Source: Phyto melanocephala (Eukaryota; Arthropoda; Insecta; Diptera; Rhinophoridae). Taken from it: 64,000 nucleotides of DNA. The stretch is taken from assembly GCA_941918925.1 (NCBI GenBank), contig OW799237.1, forward strand, positions 14,055,201 through 14,119,200, written 5' to 3'. A program made the translations under genes and the position numbers. Positions within the stretch are counted from its first letter, which is position 1, and the number at the start of each line of letters is the position of its first letter. The notes beneath the pieces are model-generated. The model saw only the letters and a program-made list of their open reading frames with translations, was not told where the DNA came from and did no database searches. Positions 11,690 through 23,559 of the stretch are shown here, in pieces.

Positions 11690-13380
11690 TATTTTTTGTA
11701 AAAACATTTTTTATATTAAATTTTCTATTAAAAACTTTTCGATAAAGTTAATTTTGTATAAAAAATTTTTAATAAAATGAATTTTCTATAAATTTTTTTT
11801 TAACATTATTTTATATAAAAGAATTTTCGATAACATTAATTTTCTAAAGAAAATCTTTAGATAATATTAATATTCTATACAAAATCTTTCAATAGGATAA
11901 ATTTTCTCTGAAAAAATCTTTTGATTACATAAGTTTTTATGGAAAGTTTTTCGATACCATTGATTTTCTATAGGAAATGTCTTAATAATATTAAGTTTCT
12001 ATGGGAAATTTTTCGATAATATTGATCTTCCATAGAATAATTTTCGATAACATTAAATTTACAATGAAATTTTTTTGATTAAATTGTTTGATGATATTTA
12101 ATTTCTACAGAAAAGTTTCCGATAACATAAATTTTCTGTAAAAAATCTTTCGATAACATTAATATTATATAGATAATCTTTCGATAACAGTTATTTTCTA
12201 TACAGAATCTTTAAATAACATTTATTTAATAAATTTTTTTTTGATAACTGTAAATTTCAATAAAAAAATGTTCAAAGGTATTAAGTTTCTATAGAAAACT
12301 CTTCGATAACATAACTTTTCGATACAATTAATATTTTTTATTAATTATTCGATAACATAAATTTTCTCTATATAATTTTTTATAACCAACTTTTAACAGC
12401 AATTTTTCGATTACGTTAAGTTACTATTGAAAATCTTTATATAAAATAATTGTTCGATTATATTAAATTTCAATAAAAAATTGTTGTATGATAGAAAATT
12501 TCTATAACATAAATTTTCTTTAGAAAATTGTTTGATAAAATAAATTTTCTGTAAAAAAATTTTCGAAAAAAATATTTTTCTATAGAAAATTTTTTGGTAA
12601 CATTACTTCTCTATTAAACAATTCTCGATAATATTAAGTTTTTATAGAAAATCTTTCGATAATATCAGTTTTCTATATAAAATTTTCCGATAACACTGAT
12701 TTTTGAAAGAAACTTTTTTGAAAGCATAAATTCTAAAATTAATTTCTCGCATACATTAATTTTAGTTTAAAAAGTTTATCGATAACATAGATTTTAAACT
12801 AAAAAATTTTCAATAGTATATATTTTAATAAAAAAAATATTTCGATACATAGTCTTACTTTAGAAAAATTTTCAATAAGATTATCTATAGAAAATTTTTA
12901 ATATAATTAATATTCTAATGAATTGCTTTCGGTTCTATTAATTCACTGTTAAAAATTTTTCCCTAATATACATTTTTATATAGGAAATTTACCGATAACC
13001 TACATTTTTTTACAGAAAATTTTTCGATAAGTTAAATTAAATTTTTTTAAATAAAAAAAAAATATCGATAACTTAAGCTTTTTAGAGAATATTTATCGAT
13101 AAATTGTGTTTGTTTTAAATAATTTATCGATAACTTAAATTTTTCTTAAAGAAAATTTATCGACAACTTAATTTATTTTTAAATAAATTTTTTTTTAATA
13201 ATTTATCGATAACTTAAATTTTTTTTACAGAAAATTTATCGACAATTTAATTTGTTTTTACATAAAATTATTTTATAACTTATATTTTCTTTACAAAAAT
13301 AATTATCGATAATTTAAATATTTTTTTCTGGAAATTTATCGATAACATAAATTTATCATAAAAAATTTATCGATAACAGA
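11690..13380. repeat. Degenerate 31-bp satellite with TATCGATA cluster
   Basis: The unit of the 10-kb block (TTCGATAACAT ... TTTTCTATAGAAAA) continues here for about 1.7 kb with heavy divergence and variable spacing. Towards the distal end TTCGATAAC becomes TTATCGATAAC. From about 13060 to 13375 the octamer TATCGATA occurs roughly eight times, with one earlier example near 12779. TATCGATA is the Drosophila DRE site, and CGATA is the BEAF-32 core. Confidence 0.75.
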
Positions 13381-14620
13381 TGTGAATATGTATATTATTA
13401 ACATTTTTAGCATTAACTTTCAAACTCGAAAATTTTTTTGAATAAAATAAAGATAAATAAGATAAATAAAATTGTTTCTTCTGTTTCGCATTTTCGGTCT
13501 GTACGTTACATTGGGAATTTCTGATTTAGATGAAATGCTTTAAGCGGTAGAAGTAACTCTTAAGTTTTTACTTTGAGCTTTATTACTCACTAGGGAATTC
13601 GCATGCTAATTTTTCCTCATTTTAAATACTGAAGTATTTTCTTACTTTTATTTGTTTATTTTAACAAGTTTTTTTTAACATTTTAAAAATCTGTTTATAT
13701 TATTTCAAGCTATCTGAGTTTATCGTTTTACAAAAGAAATTCTCAAATTTAATTTCACAAACGTTGAGGTACGTACTCGTAAAACTCGCTTTTGCCCACA
13801 CTCTCTAAAAATATGATTGAATTGCTTTGGCTTTTCTTTGTAAGCAGTACTAAGTTTACAGGTTGAAATTAAAAGTGGTTGTTTTTGTTGTTACTTCTCC
13901 CTCTAAAACAAAAAGGTCTCTGTAAAAATTATGCCAATTTATCAGCTAGACTTATTTGTAAGGATTTTTGGTTGTAATGTTTGTTTTTCATTTTTTTATT
14001 TAAATATTATTAAAAGAAGCAGCTGCTAAAATAAATTTATTAAAATTTACATATACTTGCATATAAAAAAAATATATATTTTTTAAGAAGAACAAGTCAT
14101 TTTTGTAGTAAAAAAATTAAAATATTTGTATTTTTGTATATTCTTTAATAAAATAACTTGTAGATTCGTTTATATAAAAAATATTTTTAAAATTATTTAA
14201 ATAAAAATCTGAATTAAATCGTGATTATTAATGGCTGATAAAGTTCATGGTTGAAACATATTTATCATTTCACACTCAATTATGTTGTCAGTAATTATGA
14301 TAAAATTGTTATTACATTTTTAATAACAATAAAATATGAGATTTGTTAATGCTTTGTTGAGTGTGCATAAGCGTAAGTGTGGACTTTGTTAATGGTATAA
14401 AAAATAAAATTAAATTAAAGCCGGATGAATTAAAATAAAATAAAATTTATGCGAATTAATACTTAAAACAAATTAAGGCCAATTAAAAATTTAATCAGAG
14501 AACAAAATTTATAAACATTTTTAACGTGTAAAATTAATGTAAAAAATAATTTAACTGGTTGATAAGTTAAAGTATTTATTTGAATTATTTTAATTTTAAT
14601 TAAACTAGCAAGTAGAGTTC
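13381..14620. other. AT-rich noncoding, nothing recognised
   Basis: No ORF above background and no element ends were found. Confidence 0.5.
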
Positions 14621-14624
14621 TAAA

Positions 14625-14656
14625 AACCGGTTTCGGATAACTAAGAAAAACCGGTT
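14625..14656. other. Pair of AACCGGTT octamers
   Basis: Exact AACCGGTT occurs at 14625-14632 and 14649-14656. The sequence after the second copy (GGTTTATAT... then TCTCGAATTAT and CGAATAGTT) resembles that after the octamer at 16489. This suggests a dispersed, diverged repeat that carries the site. Confidence 0.5.
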
Positions 14657-16388
14657 TATATAAGCTATGTTTTTTTTTAACTATTTTGTCTTAAAAATAT
14701 TCGAAAAACCGCTTTTTATGTCTCGAATTATTTCTTAATATCGAATAGTTGTGTTCGGTTAAATACAATTGCCCTTGTCATATAAATAACTTTCTATTAG
14801 AATTTCTTTAACTTTATTAGGAATAACATTCATCTCCAGCATACTTGAGAGTTACGCAGTTTTAACTTCATTGAGTGTATTTTGCTATGTATACATTTTA
14901 TAAAAATATTTTTTTTTAAACTTTTTAGAGAGTCAATATTTATTTAGTTGTTTAAATAAATCTTTAAGATTTTATTGTAAATTCCATGTTAGCCAATTTT
15001 CACATACTCCACATTCGTTTGGTTAAATTAGTATTTCAACAAACACGTATTTACAACACATGTATTTTGTATTTTTTCTCTGTCGTTGCAAGTTTCTTTT
15101 TATATTAAAGTATATATTTTGTATTTTGCATGTTAAGAAATTATCAATAAACATATACATACACACACTGACACATACATATATATTTACATACTAAAAT
15201 CACGCATACATATAACATGCAATCGCAATACTACTGGCATATTAAATGAAGCTTCAATGATGTGGAGAATTATTTTATTTGATATTTCTAGTATTTAGAT
15301 ATAACCCAGCAAACAATATTAAGAAAGAGAAATAAAACGAGCTGCAAATGTATTAGAGCTTCACAGCTTACAAGCAAAAAAAAAACATTAACCTTCAAAT
15401 GTAAATTACTTTTGCAAGAAATTTAAAAAAATATATTTTTTGCAAAACGTAGGGATTCTCTTTTTACATTTTTCGTTGAATGTTCTGCATTAAAGTTAAA
15501 GTCTATAGAGTTCATCGATGTTTTTGTTGATGATTTGTTTAAAAGAAAAAATAAGGGATAGATATCATCAGCTCCTTAGCAAGGTTCACTTACATTAAGA
15601 ATTAAAGTAGGTAAGATTGCGAGCGGTTACATGTTGAGTGGCACAACTTGATCACAGGAGCTGAAGTTGAGAGTTCTGGATTCAACTTAGTGGCGAGACC
15701 ATCATCAGATCATGGCACTAGGTGTCAGTGCTGAAGGAAAACCGGCGTCTTTCGAATTTTGAAGTTTATCGCTCTAAGCACTACACCATGAGTGTTGTGG
15801 AAACGAAAGTCTAGCCAAGATTCTGGTATTTATACTGTCTAAAGTCTAGAAGACAGTCTAGTTGATAGTCCAATCTATAGATGATAGGTAGTCTGTCGTC
15901 TTACCTATTATCTTATTAGTAAATAGTTTAGTCAAAATATTGCCTTTAATTAACTAAAACTATTTGCTGGTATACATATGTTTGAGTATATGTATGTGTG
16001 AGTGTGCTTATTGAATGGCATGCACAAGGCAACACGTAGCAATACACATGCTTAAACACAATACAATCACATGCAGATATTAATACATTTATAAGGAATT
16101 TATTTATCAGTCAGTTTATACCCACTCTCCTTTACACACAGACATACAATTATTCAAGATCTATGTATCTATCGAAATACAGTATGAAATCTGTATAATA
16201 TTAATAAATTGTTTTGTCTTATTAGTTTTGCATCATATGAGAAATATGTGTAAGTACGTAGTACCTACTGGGCTTTGCAAATATGTCTGGATATACGAAA
16301 GCAGTCTTAAGAAGAAATTTTTAATAGTCGAAGAGAAATTTAAGAACGGTTTGCAGTTCTAACAACGTTACTCTCTCTGTAAAGTTGC
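14657..16388. other. Noncoding; TAGTCTA-rich patch near 15830-15910
   Basis: Mostly AT-rich. Around 15595-15910 the composition is more balanced and holds short repeats of TAGTC/AGTCTA, but no reading frame or RNA gene could be supported. Confidence 0.45.
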
Positions 16389-16891
16389 CAAAACCGGGTT
16401 ACGAAAAATAAAAAAAATCGGTATTTTTATATTTTAAAGGGTTTTTAAAACAAGTTTTTGAAAATTCTTAGTTTTTGAATTGTTCAATAAACCGGTTTAT
16501 ATGTCTTGAATTATGCGAATCAAATAGTTTAACTATAAGTTTATTGTGTTTTCAGTTTCTATGGTAATAAAAAGTAAGTTCACAAATATAATGTCTGCAA
16601 ATCATTTAAACTGTGTTCTTTCTTTAAAATAGAAACTAATTAAGCACATTTATTAAATGTATTTCATTGATCTCATTCTTTCATTTGTTTACTTATACTA
16701 AGTATTTTTAGAATCAAAATTATAATGTTAATATAATTTATGAATTGAATTTTATTTTAAAGACTAACGTTTTTAAATTCTCCTTAATTTTGAATAAAAA
16801 ACAAACAAAATAATTTTATTTTAATTATTATCTTAAAAAAAAAACATAAAATAAAAAAACCGGTTATACGAACCGGTTACCTGAACCGGTT
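16389..16891. other. AACCGGTT cluster
   Basis: Exact octamers lie at 16489-16496, 16859-16866, 16871-16878 and 16884-16891, with a near match at 16392. Three sit within 33 bases. AACCGGTT is the optimal Grainyhead site in insects. Whether this is regulatory or simply a repeat motif is unknown. Confidence 0.45.
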
Positions 16892-17823
16892 TTATGTGCA
16901 AAACCCGAAAACCGTTTTTTTTTAAATTGGCGAATATTTGATCACTCTAACTGTCTGACACAATTTAAATTGCGAAAAAGTACTTTTCAGTCTGCTTTGT
17001 TATATGTATTTCAGGCGAGAGTTAGAGTACATGTGTGTATACAATGTTGAACTGTGTTTGACTGTTTGTATTAATTTGGTACGTTTTAAAGTTAAAATAT
17101 GTTACTTATTAGAACTTTCCATATGTCTTCATTTGCTGCATACAAACTTTATGATTGGTTATTAAATATTTAAGAAACTTGCAGAAAACTATAAGAATAT
17201 ATACATATATGTATATTTGTCTTGCAAAAATTTGAAAGTTATAGTTATTAGGAAGTTTAGTTTTAAAAATTTTATTTATTAAAATTTTTTTTAATGAACA
17301 TAAAAATACCAAAATCGGTTTTATTTATTTTAATTTTATGTATACAAAAATCAATAAGGTTATTGATAACTTTTTTATAAAAATTTTCTTTTCAAAGTAA
17401 AGACCAATTTTCTATGGGCAATTTAAAATAAAAAGAAATTTTATAAAAAAATTTAAATATTTGTTAAAATTTCTACAGAAAATTCAAATTATCAAAGCAG
17501 TTTCATTATAAAAATTTCCGTTATTTTTATTTAAATCAAAAGCTTAAAAAACTTCTTAAATAAAAAATTTAACATTTCCAAAAATGTTGTAAAATATCGT
17601 AACTAATTTAATAAGTTTAAGTTTTATCTATAAACTATTTAGCAATAAATTTTTTTAGTGTCACCTTTAAATGAATGTTTCTTTTTTTAAGCATTAATTT
17701 TAATTAATTTATTTTACATTTATTACATTCGCTTCAATTCGCTTGTATGTGTTTAAGTTCTTTTGCCAAAGTGTATGTTTATGTGTGTGTACGTGCATTG
17801 TATTTGAAAATCGTCTTTAGAGG
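16892..17823. other. AT-rich noncoding, nothing recognised
   Basis: The minus-strand ORF at 17109-17312 is lysine- and isoleucine-rich low-complexity sequence. Confidence 0.5.
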
Positions 17824-18015
17824 CCCAGTTGGCAAAATGTCATAAACGCAAATGTCATTAACGATGTCTTCAGGACATTTTAGAATTTGTCGTCCATAAA
17901 ATATTGATAAGGACAGCTTAAGTAACAAAAACGTGTATTTTGTCGTGTTTGAAATCGTATTTACGACTTTTTAGAAGACATTTTCTTAAATTTGTCTTGA
18001 ATAAGACTTTGTTAT

Positions 18016-18211
18016 GGACAACATAAGCGACCATTCCATGCACTTTGTCGTTTTTCGAACCATTCTGACGACAAAATTCATGTAATTGTCGCTTATCTTG
18101 TCTTGAATAATACTTTATTGAGGACAACTTAAGCGACCATTGCATGCATATTGTCGTATTTAAAACCACATTTACGACAAAATGCATGCAATTGTCGCTT
18201 ATATTGTCCTC
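18016..18211. repeat. Two tandem, related hairpins in the left arm
   Basis: Hairpin 1 (18016-18102) pairs GGACAACATAAGCGACCA with TAATTGTCGCTTATCTTGTC. Hairpin 2 (18120-18211) pairs GAGGACAACTTAAGCGACCA with CAATTGTCGCTTATATTGTC, plus inner TGCATGCAT pairing and GTCGTA/TACGAC. The two hairpins align with each other, so the arm grew by duplication of about 105 bp. Confidence 0.75.
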
Positions 18212-18340
18212 ATTAAAGAATTAATAAATATTTAAAAAAAAATATTTAAAAAAAAATATTTAAATTCTTGCTGTTTAGAGAGAGAGAAAAACAAAAGTTG
18301 AGAGACAATATCTCAAATTTGATTCAACTATTTTCTAAGG

Positions 18341-18467
18341 CCCATACCTAAACAAGAGCGTTAAGCGTCAAGCGTTGCAATTTTGCATGTATTTTGTTAT
18401 TGTAACAAAAACAAAACACATGTAAAACTCTAACGATTGACGCTCAACGCTCTTGTTTAGGTATGGG
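18341..18467. repeat. 127-bp near-complete hairpin
   Basis: CCCATACCTAAACAAGAGCG at 18341 is repeated as its complement ending at 18467. Pairing continues with scattered mismatches to the centre GTTATTGTAAC near 18400. A similar smaller hairpin lies at 18921-18953 inside the gene-like region, and both share ACAC(A/G)TGTAAAA(C/T)TCT on the right side. This looks like a mobile hairpin nested in the larger element. Confidence 0.75.
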
Positions 18468-18681
18468 GGTAAGTTCTCGTTTATGCTTGGTGTTGAAAAA
18501 AAAAATAAAAATAACGGGGCAATAACGACAAAAGAAAAAAAAACAACAAACATAAACAATTGTAAAATTATTCAGTTGAATCTTAACAGTGCGGGTGAAA
18601 GGTCGCGGTTTTAATTGTTATTGTGTTATTTAATTGTGATTTTTTTGTTTATACTGTGCTGATTGGTAAGTAATATTTAAA

Positions 18682-18942
18682 ATGTCACAATCAAGATCAT
18701 TTTGTAGAGAATTCGCACGCACAAAGCGAACTTTTTTTAAAAGAATTAATAAAGTTGGTGAAACACCAAATAACAGTCTTCCTACTGAAAATTTAGTGGA
18801 AGAAAGCCAGTCTTTTGATAATACAATCAAAAACGTTGTTGAAATAAGTCTTGATTTAAATGTGGAAAATGTGGAAAATAGCGTTCCGCAGAAATCGGAT
18901 TTAGCAACACAGCTAAAAGATGTGTTTTTATTATTGTTATAA
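18682..18942 (+). CDS. Unrecognised ORF 1 of the 17.8-kb element, 86 aa
   Basis: The ORF begins MSQSRSFCREFARTKRTFFK, a basic start that could bind DNA, and continues with an acidic, asparagine-rich middle (LDLNVENVENSVPQKSD). Composition is far less AT-skewed than the junk ORFs around it. The last codons (DVFLLLL) run into the small hairpin at 18921-18953, so the original C-terminus has probably been replaced. A donor-like GTAAGT lies at 18668-18673, just before the ATG. It is plausibly the N-terminal exon of the same protein as the next ORF. Function is unknown, and it could be a transposase remnant or an accessory protein. Confidence 0.4.
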   Translation: MSQSRSFCREFARTKRTFFKRINKVGETPNNSLPTENLVEESQSFDNTIKNVVEISLDLNVENVENSVPQKSDLATQLKDVFLLLL

Positions 18943-19011
18943 CAACAAAACACGTGTAAAATTCTCGTTCAAGTGTGTTGTTCGCCTTATGAAAACTAGC
19001 ACTAATTCCAA

Positions 19012-19562
19012 ATGTGCAACCCAAATTTTTACATCACGTCCGGATTTCCAATTGGAAAAGGTGTAGACCAATATACTTTATGGGTATCTGATGGAGGCAT
19101 AAAAATTAAGGTTGCACATTTGAAAACATTACTGCAAACACTCCTTTTTACATTCCTTTCTTATATATTTCAGATTGCGGTAATGAAACGCGTGTTATCA
19201 GGTGAATTGCAAAATTTAGATCGCATATTTGATAAAAATACTATTATAATTACTTACAACTACGATGGCGTTAGAGGCAAAAAAAGACTGAATAAATACG
19301 AAAATATAATTAATGCTCTTTATGGTAAGTAAATATAAAAAACAAAATACATCAAAAGTGTGAAACAAATTAAAAATTGGAAATATCTTGTTTTATTATA
19401 GAATCCACCAAAAAGGAAGGAAAAACTTTCAAAGAATTCGTAAAACAACTGCGTTCAACATTGCATCGATTTAAAAATACTATAAATAGAGCAAAATACA
19501 GAAAGGAAAAAAAGAAAAGTTTGGACAATGAAGAAGATAAAGAAAATACCGAAAATAATTAA
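19012..19562 (+). CDS. Unrecognised spliced ORF 2 of the 17.8-kb element
   Basis: Two exons join in frame. The first ends ...NALY at 19324; the intron 19325-19401 has GTAAGT and a pyrimidine-rich TTTTATTATAG; and the second continues ESTKKEGKTFKEFVKQLRST to a stop at 19562. The joined C-terminal part is lysine-rich, ends in an acidic tail (DNEEDKENTENN) and has a basic block YRKEKKKS that could be a nuclear signal. A second acceptor (TATATATTTCAG at 19173) suggests the true exon begins at 19174, so the ORF start at 19012 is not secure. If 19012 is used the product is 157 aa. Fragments such as YNYDGVRGKKRLNKYENII faintly recall DUF4806-type transposon proteins; I am not confident of that. Confidence 0.45.
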
Positions 19563-20169
19563 ACTTTTGTTATTATAAATGTTTTTTAGATCTCAAAATT
19601 AATTTAAATTAATTTTTTAGTTTTCATTATTTTTTTAGTTTTTATTCTTAAAATGAATTTTTAAAAATGATTTTTTTTTTTGGTTTTTAATTCCTTATTT
19701 TAATTTACTTATCTTTTAAATTTAGCATCTATATATGTATATTAAAAACACACAAAAAAAATTAAAAAATATAAATGAAATGAATTTTTAATGTATAAGT
19801 TTAATTGTTATTTTTTAGGGGAAAAAATATTTTATTTAGAAAAAAAAAATCTTTCAATCGGCGATATCCACGAAGCCAATGTCGTTGATAGATCGTTAAT
19901 GACAATATGAGCGATATTGTCGCCAATATGATCGTCAACGACATAATAAGCGATATTGACACCCATATATCTTCAACGACAGTGTCCCCCATATGATCGT
20001 CAACGACATTATGAGCGATAATGTCGCTTTATTGTCGTAAACGATTTTCCGGACACTTGTGTGAAAAAGTCGTCAACGATTTGCTTGTACGGTCGCCAAC
20101 GCGTCGTCAAGGATTTTCTATGGTCGTACACGCGTCGTCAAGGATGTCTTCAAGACATGGCCTACTGGG

Positions 20170-21529
20170 GGAATAAATAACATTTTTATGGTTTTAATTA
20201 CAAGCATTTTCTATATGAACTAAGACTATAAAATTAGATAAACGACCATTTAAATCTTTAATTTATAATGTTGTTTTGCTACGTTGGTCTTCTTGTACCA
20301 ATTTTTTCTTTATTTCACAAACGTAATTGGGGTTTATCCAAGTACAGAAGAAAATGAAAGATAAAGTGTTAAAATTTATTTATTTTTATATTTAGTTTAT
20401 TTTCGTTTTTTTTTGTTGGTGAAATATTTATAACAAATGTTGGTTAAATGCCAGGATTTTTTATGGCGTTTACTATTTTTAAGAGTAATTAATTTTTCTT
20501 TATTTATTTAAACATACAATTTTTATTTATTATTTATGATAATTAATGTTGAAATTGCCTTATGATATTGTATCTTTACAAAGTTCCATGTTATTAAATT
20601 TCATTTTAACACTTCGTTAAATTTTGGTTTTTTGTAGACGTTTATTTTTATTAAAACAAAACGAAATGAAATAAAATAAAAACGCTGGAATATCATAAAT
20701 TATAGTTGTTTATTTATTACTATTAATGTGTTTCCTAAACTCTCTTCTACATACTCAGACATGTACATACTTAAATAATACAGTAAAACAAATAAAAGTC
20801 CAGCATCCTGCAAACATTTTTTAATTTTTTATACCCTTAAGAATTTTTAAAATGTTGAGAACGATAAAAAAAATTCCAAAAATTTTACAATTTTTTTGCA
20901 AAATATTTCAAAATTAATGAATTGTTTTTTTATTGTATAATTATTCAATATTTTTCTATCGTTAACTTAAAAAAGTTCAAATTTTTTCTAACGAAAACTA
21001 AAATTTTTTTTTTAATTTTTAAATAATTCAAGCAATTTTATTAAAATCTTTTTTAAGAAAAAATAATTAAAAGTTATCGAAAAAATTTTCTATAGAAAAA
21101 TTAATAAATTTAAAAATTTAGAAAATTTATAAGATAAAAAAATTTACTACAGAATATTTTATAAATCCTGAAAATATTTTTTTTAGAAAATTCATAAAGC
21201 TTCCAACAATATTTTACATATGATTCTAAAAATATCTAAAAATTTTCTATACAAAATTCCAATAATAACGAACAAATTTTTATAGGAAATTAAGAAATGT
21301 CTAACAATTTTATATAAAAGATGGAAAATTCTTTGACAAATGTTCTATAGAAACTGAAAAATTTCTAATATATAATTTATAAAAATATACATTTTTTAAA
21401 ACTCTCGAAATTCAAAAAATATTTTTAATGAAAATTTTCAAAATAATTTTCTATAGAATATTCTTAAAAAAATTATTAAAAAATTTTCTATCGAAAATTT
21501 ACAAAAGATTTTAAAAATAAAAAAAGAAA
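20170..21529. other. AT-rich noncoding with diverged TTTTCTATAGAAAA pieces
   Basis: From about 20980 the sequence is a loose series of GAAAATT.. and ..TTTTCTATAGAAAATT fragments. It resembles the 10-kb satellite without its CGATAAC half. No gene was found. Confidence 0.5.
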
Positions 21530-21990
21530 CTTTAAATGTTACAATAGAAAATTAAGAAAAAATTCGAAATTTTTTCTGTAGAAATTAAAAAAAAATTCAA
21601 AAAGTTTTTTAAGGAAAATTTGAAAGTTTAAAAACCATTTTATTTTCTAGTACTAAGCCTAGGGTCTGCTTCAGAATGGAGTAAAATAGAATTCCTGCAG
21701 TTTCTGTCAACTGTGAAAATTAAGAAAAAATTTGAAATTTTTTATTGAAAAAAATTTAAAAAAATTTTCTACCGAAAATTGACATAAGAATTTGAAAATT
21801 CAAAAATAAGCTTTAAATTTTACAATAGAAAATTAAGAAAAAATTCGAAATTTTTTCTGTAGAAATTAAAAAAAAAAAATACAAAAAGTTTTTGAAAAAA
21901 AATCTGAAACTTTAAGAACTATTTTATTTACTAGTACTAAGCCTATGGTCTGCTTCAGCATGGAGTAAAATAGAATTCTAGCAGTTTCCC
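21530..21990. repeat. Local direct duplication of about 175 bp
   Basis: 21535-21712 and 21815-21990 carry the same order: CAATAGAAAATTAAGAAAAA, TTTTTTCTGTAGAAATTAAA, CTAGTACTAAGCCTA and GGTCTGCTTCAGMATGGAGT. Both end GTAAAATAGAATTC.(T)GCAGTTT. The second copy runs directly into the LINE relic, so the unit is probably the LINE 3' flank duplicated with its host DNA. Confidence 0.7.
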
Positions 21991-21999
21991 ATCCGTCAT

Positions 22000-22340
22000 A
22001 CTTGACCGAGCCAGATAAATCGTTGAACTTTGATGTGACTAACTATTTAATATAGTCGTACAGTTGGTGGTTCATTCTAATACGGAAACCATTGTCCGGT
22101 GCGTGTTGGCCCATACATCTTACAGAGCCCCTCCGATGAGCTTATGCCTTTTGATTTGGGTCATCATTTTCCATTCGCAATGCGTGAGCAAACCAGTGAA
22201 GCTGTTGAACTTTAATGTGACTAACTACTCAATGTAGTCGTACAGTTGATATAGCTCGCAATTCATTCATTCCCTTTTGTAGTGCATATGGGGTCGTATT
22301 ATCTTATAGAGCATTTTTCTTTCAAACACTGCCTTACAGT
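22000..22340 (-). pseudogene. Non-LTR retrotransposon relic (C-terminal end), internally duplicated
   Basis: The minus strand reads MNCELYQLYDYIE and then, after a frame change, QQLHWFAHALRMENDDP. This matches the common LINE C-terminal pattern ELYQLY..ID followed by QRLRWLGHV.RME.DDP. A second, more decayed copy of the same stretch follows (QRFIWLGQV, near 22000-22070). 'ttgaacttt.atgtgactaa' recurs at about 22032 and 22207, so part of the relic is tandemly duplicated. Stops and frameshifts are frequent. Confidence 0.65.
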
Positions 22341-22763
22341 AGTGTTGTTTTCGTGCGAAGGGAAACTTTGTTTCTTAATTACCTATAAATACCAAGATAG
22401 TTCTTATTAGCAAGAGTCATTCCCATTTAATCAAACTCTTATGACCTAATTTTTATTACTGACATTGGCAGCAGGTAGGCGAAGGTTTTTACTACTTCAA
22501 TTCAATACGGTGTGATGTTTGGTTTTCCAGATAAATTATTTCCTTTATGTCCTTATTTCACTTCAGCGGAATGTCTCCTTAGCTTGTGTCAGGCAAAGGT
22601 GTATTTACGTTAAAGCCTAACTGGATACCTATCTGGTACTACGGGAATCATTAATCATGTAGAACTTGTTTTAGGCAGGTTATTTATAAGGTCTCTTCAA
22701 AGAGCACGTGGTGGCTATGGTTACTTCCAAGGGGAAATGCAGATTCAAAGGTGTGGTTTAATA
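22341..22763. other. Noncoding, more balanced composition, unidentified
   Basis: The GC level is higher than in the surroundings, which often marks old transposon sequence, but I found no motif I can name on either strand. Confidence 0.4.
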
Positions 22764-22796
22764 ACACTGTGCATGAAATTGACACTTTTTTTTCGT

Positions 22797-23436
22797 GACA
22801 AGCTGGGCACCTAGCGTTTTAACATAATTCGGGTACGCTAAATCCAGTGGTGCCCTCGGTTTTTTAAGATTGGCTCTGGTTTTCGAGATATACCGTTATT
22901 TCGAAAATGGAGGAGGTTGCACCACATATGTTCGCGTAACTCAAAAACGCTTTAGCTTATTCCAAAAACTTAAAAAACCGAAATTCCGCAATAAAATTTC
23001 CTTTAAGAAAAGTAAAACTTCTTTCTAATATCCGTAGTCGTTTTAGAAAAATAATTTTTTTTATCGAAATTTCGAAATTTTTGTTCTTTAAAAATTCATA
23101 AAAAATTAAAAAATGCAGCTAGGCTTCTAATTTTTTGCAGACATATAAGAAACAAAGCTGCTAACAAAACAAGCCATAAATGATTAAAATCTGTTAGCAA
23201 CTTTTGATTTTATTCACAAAAGTCGACAAATTTTAATTAATTTAAGAATTTCATAAAACGCAATATTTGTATGGGAGCCCCCCTAAGGGATGGTGATAAA
23301 GGGAAAGTATAATTTAAGAAAATGTTAAGAACAAAAAACAATGAAGGTCGGTCATACATTTTATCCCCCTAGGAGTGAATCCTAGGCCTTAGAAACAAAT
23401 GTTGGGAATGAAAAATAAAGTTGCGCAGGTGCAAAA
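22797..23436 (+). repeat. Left long terminal inverted repeat
   Basis: Begins GACAAGCTGGGCACCTAGCG and runs inward to GCGCAGGTGCAAAA. Compared with the right arm it lacks about 45 bases between two GCGC tetramers near 23425, which looks like a deletion at a short direct repeat. Confidence 0.85.
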
Positions 23437-23559
23437 TAAGCTATTTGTGATTAAAGTCTGTCTACAACTTTTGAGTTTTTCAGAAAAGATGAAATTTTTG
23501 AATTTTTTATATAACCAAACTAAAAATGTTTTGTTGTTAAGTAGTTTTTATTTAGAAAT

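Larger units (their letters stand above)
17824..20169. mobile_element. Unassigned DNA element with GTCG-rich palindromic ends
   Basis: The left end CCCAGTTGGC (17824) is mirrored at the right as CCCAGTAGGCC read from 20169 on the minus strand. Each end is followed within about 50 bases by a small ATGTCTTC..GACAT palindrome. Both flanks (about 400 bp left, about 310 bp right) are dense in GTCG, CGAC, TCGTCAACGAC and AAGCGAC..GTCGCTT motifs in both orientations, and these motifs are absent from neighbouring DNA. The middle holds a gene-like region (18682-19562) with one clear GT-AG intron. I could not identify a target duplication or a transposase motif. It may be a foldback-like element that carries a small gene, or an internally deleted member of a larger family. 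Confidence 0.55.

Noticed and set aside
15600..15910. Balanced-composition patch as an RNA gene or exon
   Set aside because: No open frame, cloverleaf or conserved motif could be shown.
18368..18953. Minus-strand ORFs around 18.4-18.95 kb
   Set aside because: They are antisense to the hairpin and to the plus-strand ORF, which has the better composition and splice context.
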